64,000 bases of DNA, taken from NCBI RefSeq assembly GCF_004358325.1, contig NZ_CP037940.1, positions 2,666,001 to 2,730,000 on the forward strand, read 5' to 3'. The stretch comes from Periweissella cryptocerci (lineage in GTDB: Bacteria; Bacillota; Bacilli; Lactobacillales; Lactobacillaceae). Both the position numbers and the translations under genes were made by a program. This document shows, one piece after another, positions 47,614-57,684 of the stretch (position 1 is its first letter; each line of letters starts with the position of its first letter). The notes beneath the pieces were generated by a model, which was given only the letters and a program-made list of their open reading frames with translations, was not told where the DNA came from and did not search any database.

Positions 47614-48561
47614 ATGCAATTAATTGATGTGCGCTATCCGTTTGATGAAAACTTAATTCCTGATGAACCAGTTGTCTTGGCAATGGGCTTTTTTGACGGA
47701 GTTCACAAGGGGCACCAGCAAGTGCTCGCACAAGCACGTAAGTTAGCGGATGAAAAGGGCGTTAAAATGGCCATCTTAACGTATGACCACCATCCAACGA
47801 TTGTGTTCAAAAATGTACCAACGCAATTCCAATATTTAACGACTTGGAAACGTAAACAAGAAGTATTTGATGATATGGGTGCCGACATTGTTTATCGCGT
47901 TAGTTTTACTTCAAAATTAGCCAAACTTACCCCACAAGAATTTACGGACAAGTTTATGGTTGGATTTCACGCCTTAGCGGTCGTAGCAGGCTTTGATCAC
48001 ACATATGGTCCCAAGGACACGGCAACCATGGAAAACCTGCCAAAATACGCCGCCGGACGCTTTGAAGTTCACTCAATCCCAGCGTTTGAGGTGGATGGCG
48101 CTAAAGTGGGTTCAACCCGGATTCGCGCAGCGATTGACGGTGGCATGGTTGATACAGCAAATGAATTGCTAGGCTATATTTATAAGACAACTGGTCTAGT
48201 GGTGCACGGACAGGCAATTGGCCGTACGATTGGGTATCCAACTGCTAATATTTTGACGACTAATGGTGAACGAGTGCCAGGCGTTGGCGTCTATGCGGTC
48301 CGGATTAAGATTGGTGCCGCTTGGTATGACGCCATGGCTTCGGTGGGGTATAACGAAACCTTTGGCGAAGATCGCCCCAAAACAGTTGAAATCTTTATTT
48401 TTGATTTTAGCGAAGAAATTTACGGGGAAAATGTGGAAGTGCTCTGGAATCATTTCTTGCGCGGAATGGTCAAGTTTAATGGGGTTGAAGCGCTCATTGA
48501 TCAGTTGAAAGCTGATGATTGGGACTCACGCGAATACTTCAAAACACTTTCCAAAAAATAA
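47614..48561 (+). CDS. ribF: Bifunctional riboflavin kinase/FAD synthetase
   Basis: 315 residues. N-terminal nucleotidyltransferase domain with ALGFFDGVHKGH-like AMGFFDGVHKGHQQVL (HxGH), VAGFDHTYGP and the SSTRIR-like GSTRIRAAI motif. C-terminal riboflavin-kinase domain with GRTIGYPTANI, GVGVYAVRI and the GYNETFGEDRPKTVEIFIFD segment (catalytic Glu). It phosphorylates riboflavin to FMN and adenylates it to FAD. Cotranscribed with truB. Confidence 0.95.
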   Translation: MQLIDVRYPFDENLIPDEPVVLAMGFFDGVHKGHQQVLAQARKLADEKGVKMAILTYDHHPTIVFKNVPTQFQYLTTWKRKQEVFDDMGADIVYRVSFTSKLAKLTPQEFTDKFMVGFHALAVVAGFDHTYGPKDTATMENLPKYAAGRFEVHSIPAFEVDGAKVGSTRIRAAIDGGMVDTANELLGYIYKTTGLVVHGQAIGRTIGYPTANILTTNGERVPGVGVYAVRIKIGAAWYDAMASVGYNETFGEDRPKTVEIFIFDFSEEIYGENVEVLWNHFLRGMVKFNGVEALIDQLKADDWDSREYFKTLSKK

Positions 48562-48584
48562 TTTATATAAATTGCAAAAAAGTG

Positions 48585-48613
48585 TTGACGGTCAGCTTAG
48601 TAATTGATATTAT
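48585..48613 (+). promoter_or_regulatory. Promoter of tRNA-Tyr
   Basis: TTGACG at 48585-48590, a 17-nt spacer and TATTAT at 48608-48613, 19 bp before the tRNA. Confidence 0.85.
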
Positions 48614-48631
48614 TATTAAGTTGATTGATAC

Positions 48632-48712
48632 GGAGGAATAGCGAAGAGGCTAAACGCGGCGGACTGTAAATCCGCTCCTTCGGGTTCGTAGGTTCGAATC
48701 CTACTTCCTCCA
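48632..48712 (+). tRNA. tRNA-Tyr (anticodon GTA)
   Basis: Acceptor arms GGAGGAA and TTCCTCC pair, discriminator A. The anticodon stem-loop is GCGGACTGTAAATCCGC with GTA. A long variable arm (CTCCTTCGGG) marks it as class II, as expected for bacterial tRNA-Tyr. The T arm is GTAGGTTCGAATCCTAC. CCA is not encoded. A terminator follows. Confidence 0.97.
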
Positions 48713-48720
48713 TAATTGAT

Positions 48721-48754
48721 AAAAAGCGACTACTTCGGTGGTCGCTTTTTTTTC
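48721..48754 (+). terminator. Rho-independent terminator of tRNA-Tyr
   Basis: AAAAGCGAC pairs with GTCGCTTTT around an ACTTCGGT loop, then a long T run. Confidence 0.92.
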
Positions 48755-48913
48755 TAAAATTTAGCGTGAGAAATTGATAGAAAAGCCGGGTACTTCACAA
48801 TAACTTCACAAAAATTCGGTAAAATAAACTTATTAGATATTATATGTACACGAATAGTTGGGCAGTTAATATAAATATAGTTATGATGTAATAGATTATT
48901 AAAGGAGGAAAGT

Positions 48914-49624
48914 ATGTCGCAATCATATCAGTTATTCAAAAAAACTAACGAAAAGTTACTAATGGAGGGTGATACATACGGCAAGCGGATTATGCATGAA
49001 ATTACATGCCTGATCAATGATCCGAGTTATCAAGCGAGTATTGTTAAAGTAATGCCTGGGGACACATATGCGTACCAAATCTTGGGTATTGATGATTTCG
49101 AAGCGTTAAAACGCGATGCGATGATTAATGCACTACGTTTGGAAGGTTTTGTATTTTCTACGGTTGAAGGTGATACGGAAAATATGGATGTTGTTACGGT
49201 TAACGGCCAAGCTATGAAACGGACCATTATTCAAAAAATTCGCCTGACGCTGCGGAAACCACGTAATCGCAATAAAGTGTATTTAGCGCTGGCATTAATC
49301 AGTGTGTTACAGCTTTTTATTCCTTACGCTGAGTTGAGCCAACGTGTGCGGACGTTAAATATAATTTGGATTATATTTGTTGGGTTTGCCATTGATTATA
49401 GTTTCCGCGAAGCTAAACAATTAGAATTAGTATTTCCTTCATTGATTGGCATGCAAGTTGAAGACGCTCGTCAAATGATTGCAGATCAAGGCTTTAAAGT
49501 TGGTAACTCAATTTTGGGTCGGCAAATTAACGGTATGGGTATTGATGGCGAACGTGTTGTGAGTGCCAAACGTGGGTTATTCGGTCGTTCAATTGAGCTA
49601 AATTCAAAAGGTGGTGCATCATGA
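48914..49624 (+). CDS. Hypothetical membrane protein with PASTA-like C terminus
   Basis: 236 residues. A cytoplasmic-like N-terminal 110 residues, two adjacent membrane helices (YLALALISVLQLFIPYAEL and IIWIIFVGFAIDYSF, about 116-160), then a C-terminal ~65 residues with FPSLIGMQVEDARQMIADQG and FKVG, resembling one PASTA repeat. PASTA domains occur outside the membrane in cell-wall kinases and penicillin-binding proteins, but here the topology places N and C termini on the same side. Function unknown. It overlaps the next gene (ATGA) and has a strong AGGAGG ribosome site. Confidence 0.7.
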   Translation: MSQSYQLFKKTNEKLLMEGDTYGKRIMHEITCLINDPSYQASIVKVMPGDTYAYQILGIDDFEALKRDAMINALRLEGFVFSTVEGDTENMDVVTVNGQAMKRTIIQKIRLTLRKPRNRNKVYLALALISVLQLFIPYAELSQRVRTLNIIWIIFVGFAIDYSFREAKQLELVFPSLIGMQVEDARQMIADQGFKVGNSILGRQINGMGIDGERVVSAKRGLFGRSIELNSKGGAS

Positions 49625-50862
49625 AAATTAGTTGGTCACGTAAAATTCTAATCACGGCAATTGCCTTACTTGGATTAGGGACAACAACTGGCGTCAGCAA
49701 TCATTATCAAACGGTTGAAGATGCCTCTGCCAATTTAACGAAGCACGTTAAGCATTTAGGTGCGCTGAAGAATCAGCAATTTATTGGCGATAAATATAAT
49801 AAAATGATTATTACTGACGAAAAAGTCAGTGCGCAAAATTTAAAAAGTGGTGACGCAGCGAAGATTAAGGGTACGACTAAGCAAGTTAAGCAACATATTA
49901 CATTAATTAATCAATTAATTAAGTCAAATGCCAAACATGGCGACACGATGCAGGAACTGATTCCAAATGCTGAAGGCGTCTTAACTAATAATTTAATTGC
50001 TAATGATAAAGCCGAAGAATTAACCACGGCATTAACGAATGCTAAGTCGACACTGCAAAATAAGACATATGATGATTACGCGACTGCTAATACGCGTTTG
50101 AATGAAGCGGTAGCAGGTGCTAATACGCAAATTCAAGGTCAAGTAGATTATTTGGCAGCGGAGAAAAAAGCTGCCCCAGTGGTTAAACTGGGTAACAAGT
50201 GGATTAAGGCTAGTAACGTCAATGCGGCGCAGTTAAATGAATTGAAGGTAGCAATTGCCGATGTTCAGCAAGCGCGTACTGCCGATGATGTGAATGATAA
50301 AGTCGATATTTTACATTCTGAAATCGATGATACGAAGGAATTATCACTTTCATATCAAAAGGCCCAACCAACTATCCAAAAGGCGCAAACGCTTGCCAAT
50401 ACAAGTACGGTCAAGGACAACGAAAAGAGTTCACTACGAAAATCGATTAATAAGTTTCAAACGTTAACATATGCCTCACAAGGGCCTGAAACGCTAACGA
50501 AGTTAAAAGATAAAATCAGTCGGGTTGAAACTAATATCCAAACACGCCATGACCGCGCAATTGCGGCAGCAAAAGAAAAAGTCGCAGCGGCAGAACGTGA
50601 ACGAGTTGCAGCCGAGCAAGCAGCCAAGAAAAAGGCTGAAAAAGCTGCTGCCCAACAAGCAGCTAAACCGGCAAGCAGTACCAGTTCAACGGTAACTAGT
50701 GATGGTTGGCATCAAGCGCCAGCTGGCTATAAATATTTAAAATCAGCCAGTGGCTGTTACTATGGACAAGTTAAGAATCCTGGTAACTTTAGTTTGATTT
50801 CAGCTGATGAAGCTTATGCAAGCTATCGTCCGGGCCATGGTAATGGATCCGCTAAGCAATAA
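49621..50862 (+). CDS. Secreted or membrane-anchored coiled-coil protein
   Basis: 413 residues. N-terminal signal anchor (SRKILITAIALLGLGTTTGV). A long helical, coiled-coil-prone region from about 30-310, then an Ala/Lys/Glu-rich helix (AAAKEKVAAAERERVAAEQA), a Ser/Thr linker, and a C-terminal ~50-residue domain (APAGYKYLKSASGCYYGQVK onward) ending in a His/Gly-rich tail. The C-terminal module looks like a small wall- or surface-associated domain but I do not recognise its family. It overlaps the PASTA-like gene by 4 bp, so the two probably act together in the cell envelope. Confidence 0.75.
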   Translation: MKISWSRKILITAIALLGLGTTTGVSNHYQTVEDASANLTKHVKHLGALKNQQFIGDKYNKMIITDEKVSAQNLKSGDAAKIKGTTKQVKQHITLINQLIKSNAKHGDTMQELIPNAEGVLTNNLIANDKAEELTTALTNAKSTLQNKTYDDYATANTRLNEAVAGANTQIQGQVDYLAAEKKAAPVVKLGNKWIKASNVNAAQLNELKVAIADVQQARTADDVNDKVDILHSEIDDTKELSLSYQKAQPTIQKAQTLANTSTVKDNEKSSLRKSINKFQTLTYASQGPETLTKLKDKISRVETNIQTRHDRAIAAAKEKVAAAERERVAAEQAAKKKAEKAAAQQAAKPASSTSSTVTSDGWHQAPAGYKYLKSASGCYYGQVKNPGNFSLISADEAYASYRPGHGNGSAKQ

Positions 50863-50884
50863 AACAAAATAGTAATTACGCAAA

Positions 50885-50934
50885 AGCAGTGAATTAGTTT
50901 AATTAACGCAAATTCACTGCTTTTTTGTTAGGTC
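50885..50934 (+). terminator. Rho-independent terminator
   Basis: AAAGCAGTGAATT pairs with AATTCACTGCTTTT, followed by T residues, after the envelope gene pair. Confidence 0.85.
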
Positions 50935-51034
50935 AAATGATGGGCTTTATTTTTATCGCAAGAAACCATAACATTTCATGAGAATTGCAGTATAATGAGA
51001 ATATTATTAAAAATAACCAATGAGGTGGGCGCTA

Positions 51035-53569
51035 ATGGCAGAAGTTACACGATTTATTGAAACATATGTACCACAACACTATGATATTTATTTAGATATT
51101 AATCGCGGCACGAAGAGTTTTGCTGGTAAGACGACAATTACGGGTGAAGCACTAGTTTCCCCAATTCTAATCCACCAACACGATTTGAACATTCAGACCG
51201 TTAAAGTTAACGGGGAAGTGGCAGAATTTGTTGTTGATACTGATAAGGATTCGATTGCAATCACGGTGCCAGCAGTTGGCGATTTGACCTTAGACTTTGA
51301 ATACGATGCCAAATTAACGGATAATATGACCGGGATTTATCCTTCATACTACAAAGTTGATGGTGTTTCAAAGCAATTAGTCAGCACCCAATTTGAAACC
51401 AATTTTGCCCGCCAAGCATTTCCAAGTGTCGACGAACCAGAAGCGAAGGCGACCTTTGATGTGGCCATTAAGTTTGATGAGCAAGCTGGTGAAACAATTT
51501 TAGCGAACATGCCGGAAAAAGAAGTTGTTGATGGGGTGCACTATTTTGATACAACTGTACGGATGTCAACTTACTTAGTTGCATTTGGTTTCGGCGATTT
51601 ACAAGGTAAATACACAGAAACAACTTCAGGTGTGAAAATCGGGGTCTTTGCCACGAAGGCACACGCTACTGATGAATTGGATTTTGCGGTTGATATTGCA
51701 AAACGCTCAATTGAATTTTTTGAAGAATACTACCAAACACCATATCCATTGCCACACTCATGGCAATTAGCGTTGCCTGATTTCTCAGCGGGCGCGATGG
51801 AAAACTGGGGACTAGTAACATACCGGGAAGCCGCATTGTTAGTTGATCCAGCGAATACTTCACTGCCAATGAAGCACCGGGTGGCAACTGTGATTGCCCA
51901 CGAATTAGCGCACCAATGGTTTGGTGACTTGGTAACGATGAAGTGGTGGGATGACTTGTGGTTGAATGAAAGTTTTGCCAACATGATGGAATACGTGGCA
52001 ATCGATGCGTTGCAACCTGACTGGCACATCTGGGAATCTTACCAAACTGGTGAAGTTCTTGGCGCATTGAATCGTGATGCAACCGATGGGGTTCAATCTG
52101 TCCACGTCGAAGTGAAGCATCCTGCTGAAATCGATACTTTGTTTGACCCCGCAATTGTTTATGCCAAAGGCTCACGGGTTCTTGTTATGGTACGGACGTT
52201 AATTGGCGAAGATGCTTTACGGACTGGCTTAAAAACCTACTTTGCTAAGCATCAGTACGGCAACACAACCGGGGACGATTTGTGGACGGAGCTTTCAGCA
52301 GCTTCGGGTCAAGATGTTAACGCCGTGATGAGTACGTGGCTTGATCAACCTGGCTATCCAGTAGTTGAAGCTAAGGTAGTCGCTGGTAAACTGATGATTT
52401 CACAACAACAATTCTTTATCGGTGAACATACTGATGCGAACCGTCAATGGCAAATTCCTTTAAACAGTAACTATGCTGTCGCACCAGTATTGTTGAAGGA
52501 ACAAGAGCTTGAATTGGGCGATTATGCCAAATTACGAGCCGACGCTGGCCAACCATTCCGTTTGAATCTGGAAAATGGTTCACACTTCATCGTTAAATAT
52601 GATGATACGTTGTTAGCGGATATTTTGGAGCATGCGGATGAATTAGATGCGATTGCACAACTGCAAATCTTGCAAGACTTACGTTTCTTAGCAGAAGGCC
52701 AACAAGTATCATACGCTAGCGTTGTACCTTTGGCAGCGAAGTTTGCGGAAAGTAAATCAATCGTCGTCAACGAAGCAATCTTCATGATTCTTAGCAATTT
52801 GAAGAAGTTTGTTGAGCCAAATTCAGCGGAAAAAGCAGCGCTACAAAAATTCATTGGTCAATTGAGTGCTGAACAACTAGCACGTCTTGGTTGGGCACCT
52901 AAGCCAACTGATACCAATGACGACACGCTCGTGCGGCCATATATCTTGAGCTCAGCTTTGTATGCTGAAGACCAAGCGGCAATTGACGAAGCGCACGCGT
53001 TGTTTGTAGCACATGAAGATAACTTGTTTGATTTGCCGGCCGATGCGCGTGTGCATGTCTTACGTAATGAAGTTAAGCACTTTGGTAGTGTAGCGTTATT
53101 TGAAAAGCTCGTGGTTGCTTACCAAGAAGCGACCGATCCAAGTTACCAAGGTAATTTGAGCAGTGCAATTACGAGTGTCACTGATGATCAATTGGTTAAA
53201 CGCGTCGTTGAATTATTTGAAGATGCAACGGTTGTGAAGCCACAAGATTTGCGTGGTTGGTTTGCCGGTTTACTGGGGAATCCAGCAGGGCAACAAGCGG
53301 CTTGGGATTGGATTCGGACTGATTGGCAATGGTTAGTTGATAAAGTTGGTGGCGATATGTCATTTACAAGCTATATCACAATTATTGCCCGGACATTCCG
53401 TTCACAAGCGCGTTTGGCTGAGTTTAAAGCATTCTTTGAACCTAAATTAGCCGAACCTGGTTTGACACGTGAAGTTACGATGGATACGCAAGTGATTGCA
53501 AGTACGGTGGCCTTGATTGAAAGCCAAGGGGCCGAAGTTAACGCAGCGATTGCAGGAGCAAATAAATAG
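51035..53569 (+). CDS. pepN: Aminopeptidase N (lysyl aminopeptidase), M1 family
   Basis: 844 residues from ATG 51035 (GAGGTG 11 nt upstream; an in-frame ATG at 51020 precedes that site), the normal size for lactic-acid-bacterial PepN. The exopeptidase motif is AGAMENWG, and the zinc site is VIAHELAHQWFGDLVTMKWW with the third ligand Glu in WLNESFANMMEY (about 288-320). The C-terminal helical domain fills residues 520-844. It releases N-terminal residues from casein- or peptide-derived substrates in the cytoplasm. No terminator follows directly; the first is at 54144, beyond a repeat element. Confidence 0.97.
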   Translation: MAEVTRFIETYVPQHYDIYLDINRGTKSFAGKTTITGEALVSPILIHQHDLNIQTVKVNGEVAEFVVDTDKDSIAITVPAVGDLTLDFEYDAKLTDNMTGIYPSYYKVDGVSKQLVSTQFETNFARQAFPSVDEPEAKATFDVAIKFDEQAGETILANMPEKEVVDGVHYFDTTVRMSTYLVAFGFGDLQGKYTETTSGVKIGVFATKAHATDELDFAVDIAKRSIEFFEEYYQTPYPLPHSWQLALPDFSAGAMENWGLVTYREAALLVDPANTSLPMKHRVATVIAHELAHQWFGDLVTMKWWDDLWLNESFANMMEYVAIDALQPDWHIWESYQTGEVLGALNRDATDGVQSVHVEVKHPAEIDTLFDPAIVYAKGSRVLVMVRTLIGEDALRTGLKTYFAKHQYGNTTGDDLWTELSAASGQDVNAVMSTWLDQPGYPVVEAKVVAGKLMISQQQFFIGEHTDANRQWQIPLNSNYAVAPVLLKEQELELGDYAKLRADAGQPFRLNLENGSHFIVKYDDTLLADILEHADELDAIAQLQILQDLRFLAEGQQVSYASVVPLAAKFAESKSIVVNEAIFMILSNLKKFVEPNSAEKAALQKFIGQLSAEQLARLGWAPKPTDTNDDTLVRPYILSSALYAEDQAAIDEAHALFVAHEDNLFDLPADARVHVLRNEVKHFGSVALFEKLVVAYQEATDPSYQGNLSSAITSVTDDQLVKRVVELFEDATVVKPQDLRGWFAGLLGNPAGQQAAWDWIRTDWQWLVDKVGGDMSFTSYITIIARTFRSQARLAEFKAFFEPKLAEPGLTREVTMDTQVIASTVALIESQGAEVNAAIAGANK

Positions 53570-53590
53570 TCTTTAATTGGCTCTTTTCTG

Positions 53591-54069
53591 TCTGACGTGG
53601 GATTGAATAAAATTGGCCACTGCGTGCCAGTAAATTACTTGGCGCACCACGCTGGAAGCAGCCTCCCAAGCCAGTCTGTGCTTATGCCTGCGAACCGGCA
53701 ACGCAAAACATCCCAGCATTTTGTTTCACAAAATACTGAATCTAATCCTAACGCGATTAGATTAGCCTTGCAGGCTGGATGTCTGTCTTGGTCGGTTCGG
53801 ATAAGCTGGGAGTCTATGGAAATAAATTTCCTAGACTCCTCATCTTATCCTCAGTGGAAATATGTGCTTTACACATATTCCCCCAGTCGCGGTGTAAAGT
53901 CTACGACCGCCCAGTAATTTACCGGCACTCCGTTAGTTAGGCGTAATGCTCAAACCAGCGGAAAATAGTTACCAATCACAGAACGTAGTAGCATGGAAAA
54001 ACAACACTGACAATAGAACCTCAGTAATTTGATGATTGAAAAGTGCAGAAACGACAATCCCGCGCTAGT
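53591..54069 (+). repeat. Family II palindromic element with the shared module
   Basis: Left end TCTGACGTGGGATTG at 53591, right end CAATCCCGCGCTAG ending at 54069. At about 53673-53784 it carries the ~110-bp hairpin module otherwise seen in family I copies. That module differs from the one at 18961-19071 at only about two positions, while the surrounding elements are of different families. It starts 21 bp after the pepN stop. Confidence 0.88.
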
Positions 54070-54143
54070 TTAAATAGTCTTTAATTTGAGTATTTGAGCC
54101 ACTTCGCTAGTATATGGAATAAGTAATATTTAACTGTAAAAGA

Positions 54144-54188
54144 AATAGCTATCATCGTAACCACTTTTTATGATGATGGCTATTTTTC
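54144..54188 (+). terminator. Rho-independent terminator
   Basis: AAATAGCTATCATC pairs with GATGATGGCTATTT, followed by T residues. It is the first terminator after pepN, so the intervening repeat is probably transcribed. Confidence 0.85.
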
Positions 54189-54201
54189 TGACACTTCCTT
54201 A

Positions 54202-54230
54202 TTGATATCGCTGCCCAGAGGTACTATAAT
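54202..54230 (+). promoter_or_regulatory. Promoter of glyQ-glyS
   Basis: TTGATA at 54202-54207, a 17-nt spacer and TATAAT at 54225-54230. Confidence 0.88.
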
Positions 54231-54237
54231 CAACAGT

Positions 54238-54457
54238 GAATTGAATATTGAATAACGTTGAAGAAAGAAATTCATCGAAGTAACTACTTCCAGCGAGTTT
54301 GGGTTAGTGTAAGCCAAGCAAGTAGTTAAAGATGAACGGCGCTTTTGGAGTTATCGTATTTGTAACGAAGCTGCCTAGTATGACTAGGAAGTAGGGTGGA
54401 ACCGCGTTAATTAACGTCCCTATGTCAATGATAATATTGGCGTAGGGACCTTTTTGT
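54238..54457 (+). promoter_or_regulatory. Glycine T-box leader of glyQ-glyS
   Basis: Specifier GGC (Gly) at 54338-54340 within GATGAACGGCGC. The T-box AGGGTGGAACCGCG lies at about 54392-54405, then a terminator (ACGTCCCTA with TAGGGAC) and a T run. Uncharged tRNA-Gly allows readthrough. The 3' half is nearly the same as in the permease leader at 37922-38137. Confidence 0.95.
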
Positions 54458-54472
54458 ATTCTACGTCAAAAA

Positions 54473-54597
54473 TTTAGGAGCCGTCCGGGCACGAAATTAA
54501 CTTTGCTTCAATTTCAAGACTCGTTCAGTTCCGAAATGCAGTGAAACTATTTAGGAGCCGTCCGGGCATCCGAAATGCAGTTAAACTATTTAGGAGG
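54473..54597 (+). repeat. Duplicated ribosome-site segments before glyQ
   Basis: TTTAGGAGCCGTCCGGGCA occurs at 54473-54491 and 54550-54568. CCGAAATGCAGTGAAACTAT at 54531 recurs as CCGAAATGCAGTTAAACTAT at 54570, each leading into TTTAGGAG. Only the last TTAGGAGG (54590-54597) is at the right distance from the glyQ ATG; the earlier two are decoy Shine-Dalgarno sequences. Confidence 0.9.
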
Positions 54598-54605
54598 ATT
54601 ACGCA

Positions 54606-55538
54606 ATGACACAAAAATTGCCAATGCAACAAATTATTTTGAAATTGCAACAATACTGGGCCGCGCAAGGTGCCATGTTGATGCAAGCTTACGATACTGA
54701 AAAGGGTGCGGGGACAATGAGTCCTTACACATTCTTGCGGGCGATTGGACCGGAACCTTGGAACGCCGCTTATGTAGAACCTTCACGTCGTCCAGCTGAT
54801 GGTCGTTATGGTGATAATCCTAACCGTTTGTTCCAACACCACCAATTCCAAGTTGTGATGAAGCCATCACCTGATAATATCCAAGAACTTTACTTGGGTT
54901 CATTGCGTGAATTAGGGATCGAACCGCTTGAACACGATATCCGTTTTGTTGAAGATAACTGGGAAAACCCATCAATGGGTGCCGCCGGTGTTGGTTGGGA
55001 AGTCTGGCTTGATGGGATGGAAGTTACCCAATTTACGTACTTCCAACAAGTTGGTGGTTTGCAAGTCGACTCTGTTACCTCAGAAGTTACTTACGGACTT
55101 GAACGTTTAGCCTCATACATCCAAGACGTTGAAACAGTTTATGATCTTGAATGGGCCGATGGTGTCTTGTACGGTGATATCTTCAAGGAACCAGAATTTG
55201 AACACTCAAAATACGCTTTTGAAGAATCAAACCAAGACATGTTATTGGAAATGTTTGATAACTTCGAACGTGAAGCGAAACGTTTACTTGACTTAGGTCT
55301 TGTTCACCCAGCTTATGACTACATTTTAAAGAGCTCACACACATTCAACTTGTTGGATGCCCGTGGGACAGTTTCAGTTACTGAACGTGCCGGCTACTTG
55401 AGCCGAATTCGTAACATGGCGCGTGCCGTGGCGAAGGCGTTTGTGGCTGAACGTAAGAAGCGTGGATTCCCATTGTTGAAGGATCCAGAATTACGCGCCA
55501 AATATTTGGCTGACGAAGACGATAAGGAGGCTAAGTAA
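54606..55538 (+). CDS. glyQ: Glycyl-tRNA synthetase, alpha subunit
   Basis: 310 residues, the normal length of the catalytic alpha subunit of the bacterial heterotetrameric Gly[22 protein letters not shown], then [20 protein letters not shown] (motif 2 region) and [14 protein letters not shown] (motif 3) are diagnostic. With GlyS it charges tRNA-Gly. Controlled by the upstream glycine T-box; 2 bp separate it from glyS. Confidence 0.97.
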   Translation: MTQKLPMQQIILKLQQYWAAQGAMLMQAYDTEKGAGTMSPYTFLRAIGPEPWNAAYVEPSRRPADGRYGDNPNRLFQHHQFQVVMKPSPDNIQELYLGSLRELGIEPLEHDIRFVEDNWENPSMGAAGVGWEVWLDGMEVTQFTYFQQVGGLQVDSVTSEVTYGLERLASYIQDVETVYDLEWADGVLYGDIFKEPEFEHSKYAFEESNQDMLLEMFDNFEREAKRLLDLGLVHPAYDYILKSSHTFNLLDARGTVSVTERAGYLSRIRNMARAVAKAFVAERKKRGFPLLKDPELRAKYLADEDDKEAK

Positions 55539-55540
55539 TC

Positions 55541-57628
55541 ATGGCTCATAACTTTTTATTAGAAATCGGTTTAGAAGAAATCCCTGCGCACGTTGTTACA
55601 CCAAGTATTGATCAACTTGCTAAGCGTGTTGGTAAGTTCTTGGACGACCAACGGATTAGCTACGGTGAAATCAAAAAGTTCTCAACTCCACGACGTTTGG
55701 CACTCCAAATTCTTGATTTGGCTGATGGTCAACCGGATGTTGAAGAAGAAGTTAAAGGACCTGCAAAAAAGATTGCGCTTGATGCTGAAGGCAACTGGTC
55801 AAAGGCTGCGCAAGGTTTTGTCCGCGGACAAGGTGCCACGACTGATGATATTTTCTTCAAGGAATTGAAGGGCGTTGAATACCTCTATGTCAACAAGTTC
55901 ACGGCTGGTAAGCCAGTGGCTGAAGTCTTGGTTGATTTGAAGGACGTTGTGACGGCAATGAACTTCCCAACGATGATGCGATGGGCGAATAACTCATTTG
56001 AATACGTGCGTCCAATCAAGTGGTTGGTAGCATTGTTGGATAATGAGTTGATTCCATTCTCAATTCTTGATAAGACCGTTGACCGCTTTTCACGTGGACA
56101 CCGTTTCTTAGGTCACGATGTTGAATTTACGGACGCATTAAGCTACGAACAAACATTGAAAGATGTCTTCGTAATTGCCGATGCACAAGCGCGTAAAGAT
56201 TTGATTCGTGCACAAGTTTTGGCGATTGCAGCTGAAAATAACTGGAAGATTGAAATCGATGAAGACTTGCTTGAAGAAGTTAACAACTTGGTTGAATGGC
56301 CAACGGCGTTTACTGGTTCATTCAAGGAAGAATACTTGGCCGTGCCGGATGAAGTTTTAGTCACTTCAATGAAGGAACACCAACGTTTCTTCTATGTAAC
56401 GGATGCCGAAGATAACTTGTTACCACACTTTATCTCTGTTCGTAACGGTAACGCTGAATTTATCGAAAACGTTGCGCGTGGGAACGAAAAAGTGTTGACG
56501 GCTCGTTTGGAAGATGCCAAGTTCTTCTACGCTGAAGATCAAAAGCAAACAATCGCTGACTACATGGAAAAAGTTAAGAAATTGGCATTCCACGATAAGA
56601 TTGGTTCTGTTTACGAACACATGATGCGTGTGAAGACGATTGCGCAATCAATTGGTAAAAAGGTTGGTTTATCTGAAACAGAACTTAAAGATTTGGCACG
56701 CGCGTCAGAAATCTACAAGTTTGACCTTGTTACTGGTATGGTTGGTGAATTCTCTGAATTGCAAGGGATCATGGGTGAAAAATACGCCTTAATCTTTGGT
56801 GAAACTGCCGGTGTTGCCCAAGCAATTCGCGAACACTACATGCCTGTTTCAGCTGAGGGTGAACTTCCAGCCTCAAATGTGGGTGCTGTCTTGGCTTTGG
56901 CTGACAAATACGATTCAATCGTGACGTTCTTTGCTGCTGGGATGATTCCATCTGGTGCCAACGATCCTTACGCATTGCGTCGTTCAGCACTTGGTATGAC
57001 CCGCATCTTGCGTGACAAGCAATGGGCAGTTGACTTGCCAGAAATTAACGTTGAACTTGCTAACGCCTTGAAGGCCGATGCAACTGGTTTGAATGATGAC
57101 GTTTTGGCAAACATCACCGAAGTTTCAAGTGATGTTCAAAGCTTTATGACTGACCGGGTTAAGCAATTGCTTAATGGTCAAAAACTCCGTCACGATATCG
57201 TTGATGCGGTCATCAATAATGAAGAAACTGATGTCTTGAAGATGTTCGCGCAAGCTAAAGTGCTTGATGCGCACAAGGACGATGTCGACTTCCGTTCCGT
57301 GGTTGAAGCATTGACCCGTGCGATGCGTTTGGCTAACCAAAACGAAGTCGAAGGTGACTTAACGGTTGATCCTGCGTTGTTTGAAAATGATTCTGAAAAG
57401 GCGTTGTACGCAGCGGTGGTTGCTATTCAACCTAAGTTGTCAGCAACTGATTTGGAAGCTAACTTCACCGAAATTAGCTCATTGGAAGCTGTCATTGCGG
57501 CTTACTTTGATGAAACGATGATCATGGCTGAAGATGCAGCTGTGCGCACAAATCGTTTAAAGCAATTAACAATTGTGGCGCAAATTGCCCGAACAATTGG
57601 TAACTTAAATGAATTAATTGTTAAATAA
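55541..57628 (+). CDS. glyS: Glycyl-tRNA synthetase, beta subunit
   Basis: 695 residues. [20 protein letters not shown] opens the protein, [20 protein letters not shown] and an HD-like middle region follow, and a C-terminal anticodon-binding (DALR-type) domain ends at NELIVK. The beta subunit recognises tRNA and stabilises the complex. AGGAGG ribosome site overlaps the glyQ end. A terminator follows. Confidence 0.97.
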   Translation: MAHNFLLEIGLEEIPAHVVTPSIDQLAKRVGKFLDDQRISYGEIKKFSTPRRLALQILDLADGQPDVEEEVKGPAKKIALDAEGNWSKAAQGFVRGQGATTDDIFFKELKGVEYLYVNKFTAGKPVAEVLVDLKDVVTAMNFPTMMRWANNSFEYVRPIKWLVALLDNELIPFSILDKTVDRFSRGHRFLGHDVEFTDALSYEQTLKDVFVIADAQARKDLIRAQVLAIAAENNWKIEIDEDLLEEVNNLVEWPTAFTGSFKEEYLAVPDEVLVTSMKEHQRFFYVTDAEDNLLPHFISVRNGNAEFIENVARGNEKVLTARLEDAKFFYAEDQKQTIADYMEKVKKLAFHDKIGSVYEHMMRVKTIAQSIGKKVGLSETELKDLARASEIYKFDLVTGMVGEFSELQGIMGEKYALIFGETAGVAQAIREHYMPVSAEGELPASNVGAVLALADKYDSIVTFFAAGMIPSGANDPYALRRSALGMTRILRDKQWAVDLPEINVELANALKADATGLNDDVLANITEVSSDVQSFMTDRVKQLLNGQKLRHDIVDAVINNEETDVLKMFAQAKVLDAHKDDVDFRSVVEALTRAMRLANQNEVEGDLTVDPALFENDSEKALYAAVVAIQPKLSATDLEANFTEISSLEAVIAAYFDETMIMAEDAAVRTNRLKQLTIVAQIARTIGNLNELIVK

Positions 57629-57632
57629 TTAG

Positions 57633-57675
57633 CGAAAAAAGAAGTATTCGATAAACGAATACTTCTTTTTTTTAT
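57633..57675 (+). terminator. Bidirectional terminator after glyS
   Basis: AAAAAGAAGTATTCG pairs with CGAATACTTCTTTTT, between converging glyS and the LysR-type gene. Confidence 0.92.
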
Positions 57676-57684
57676 ATTTATTAT

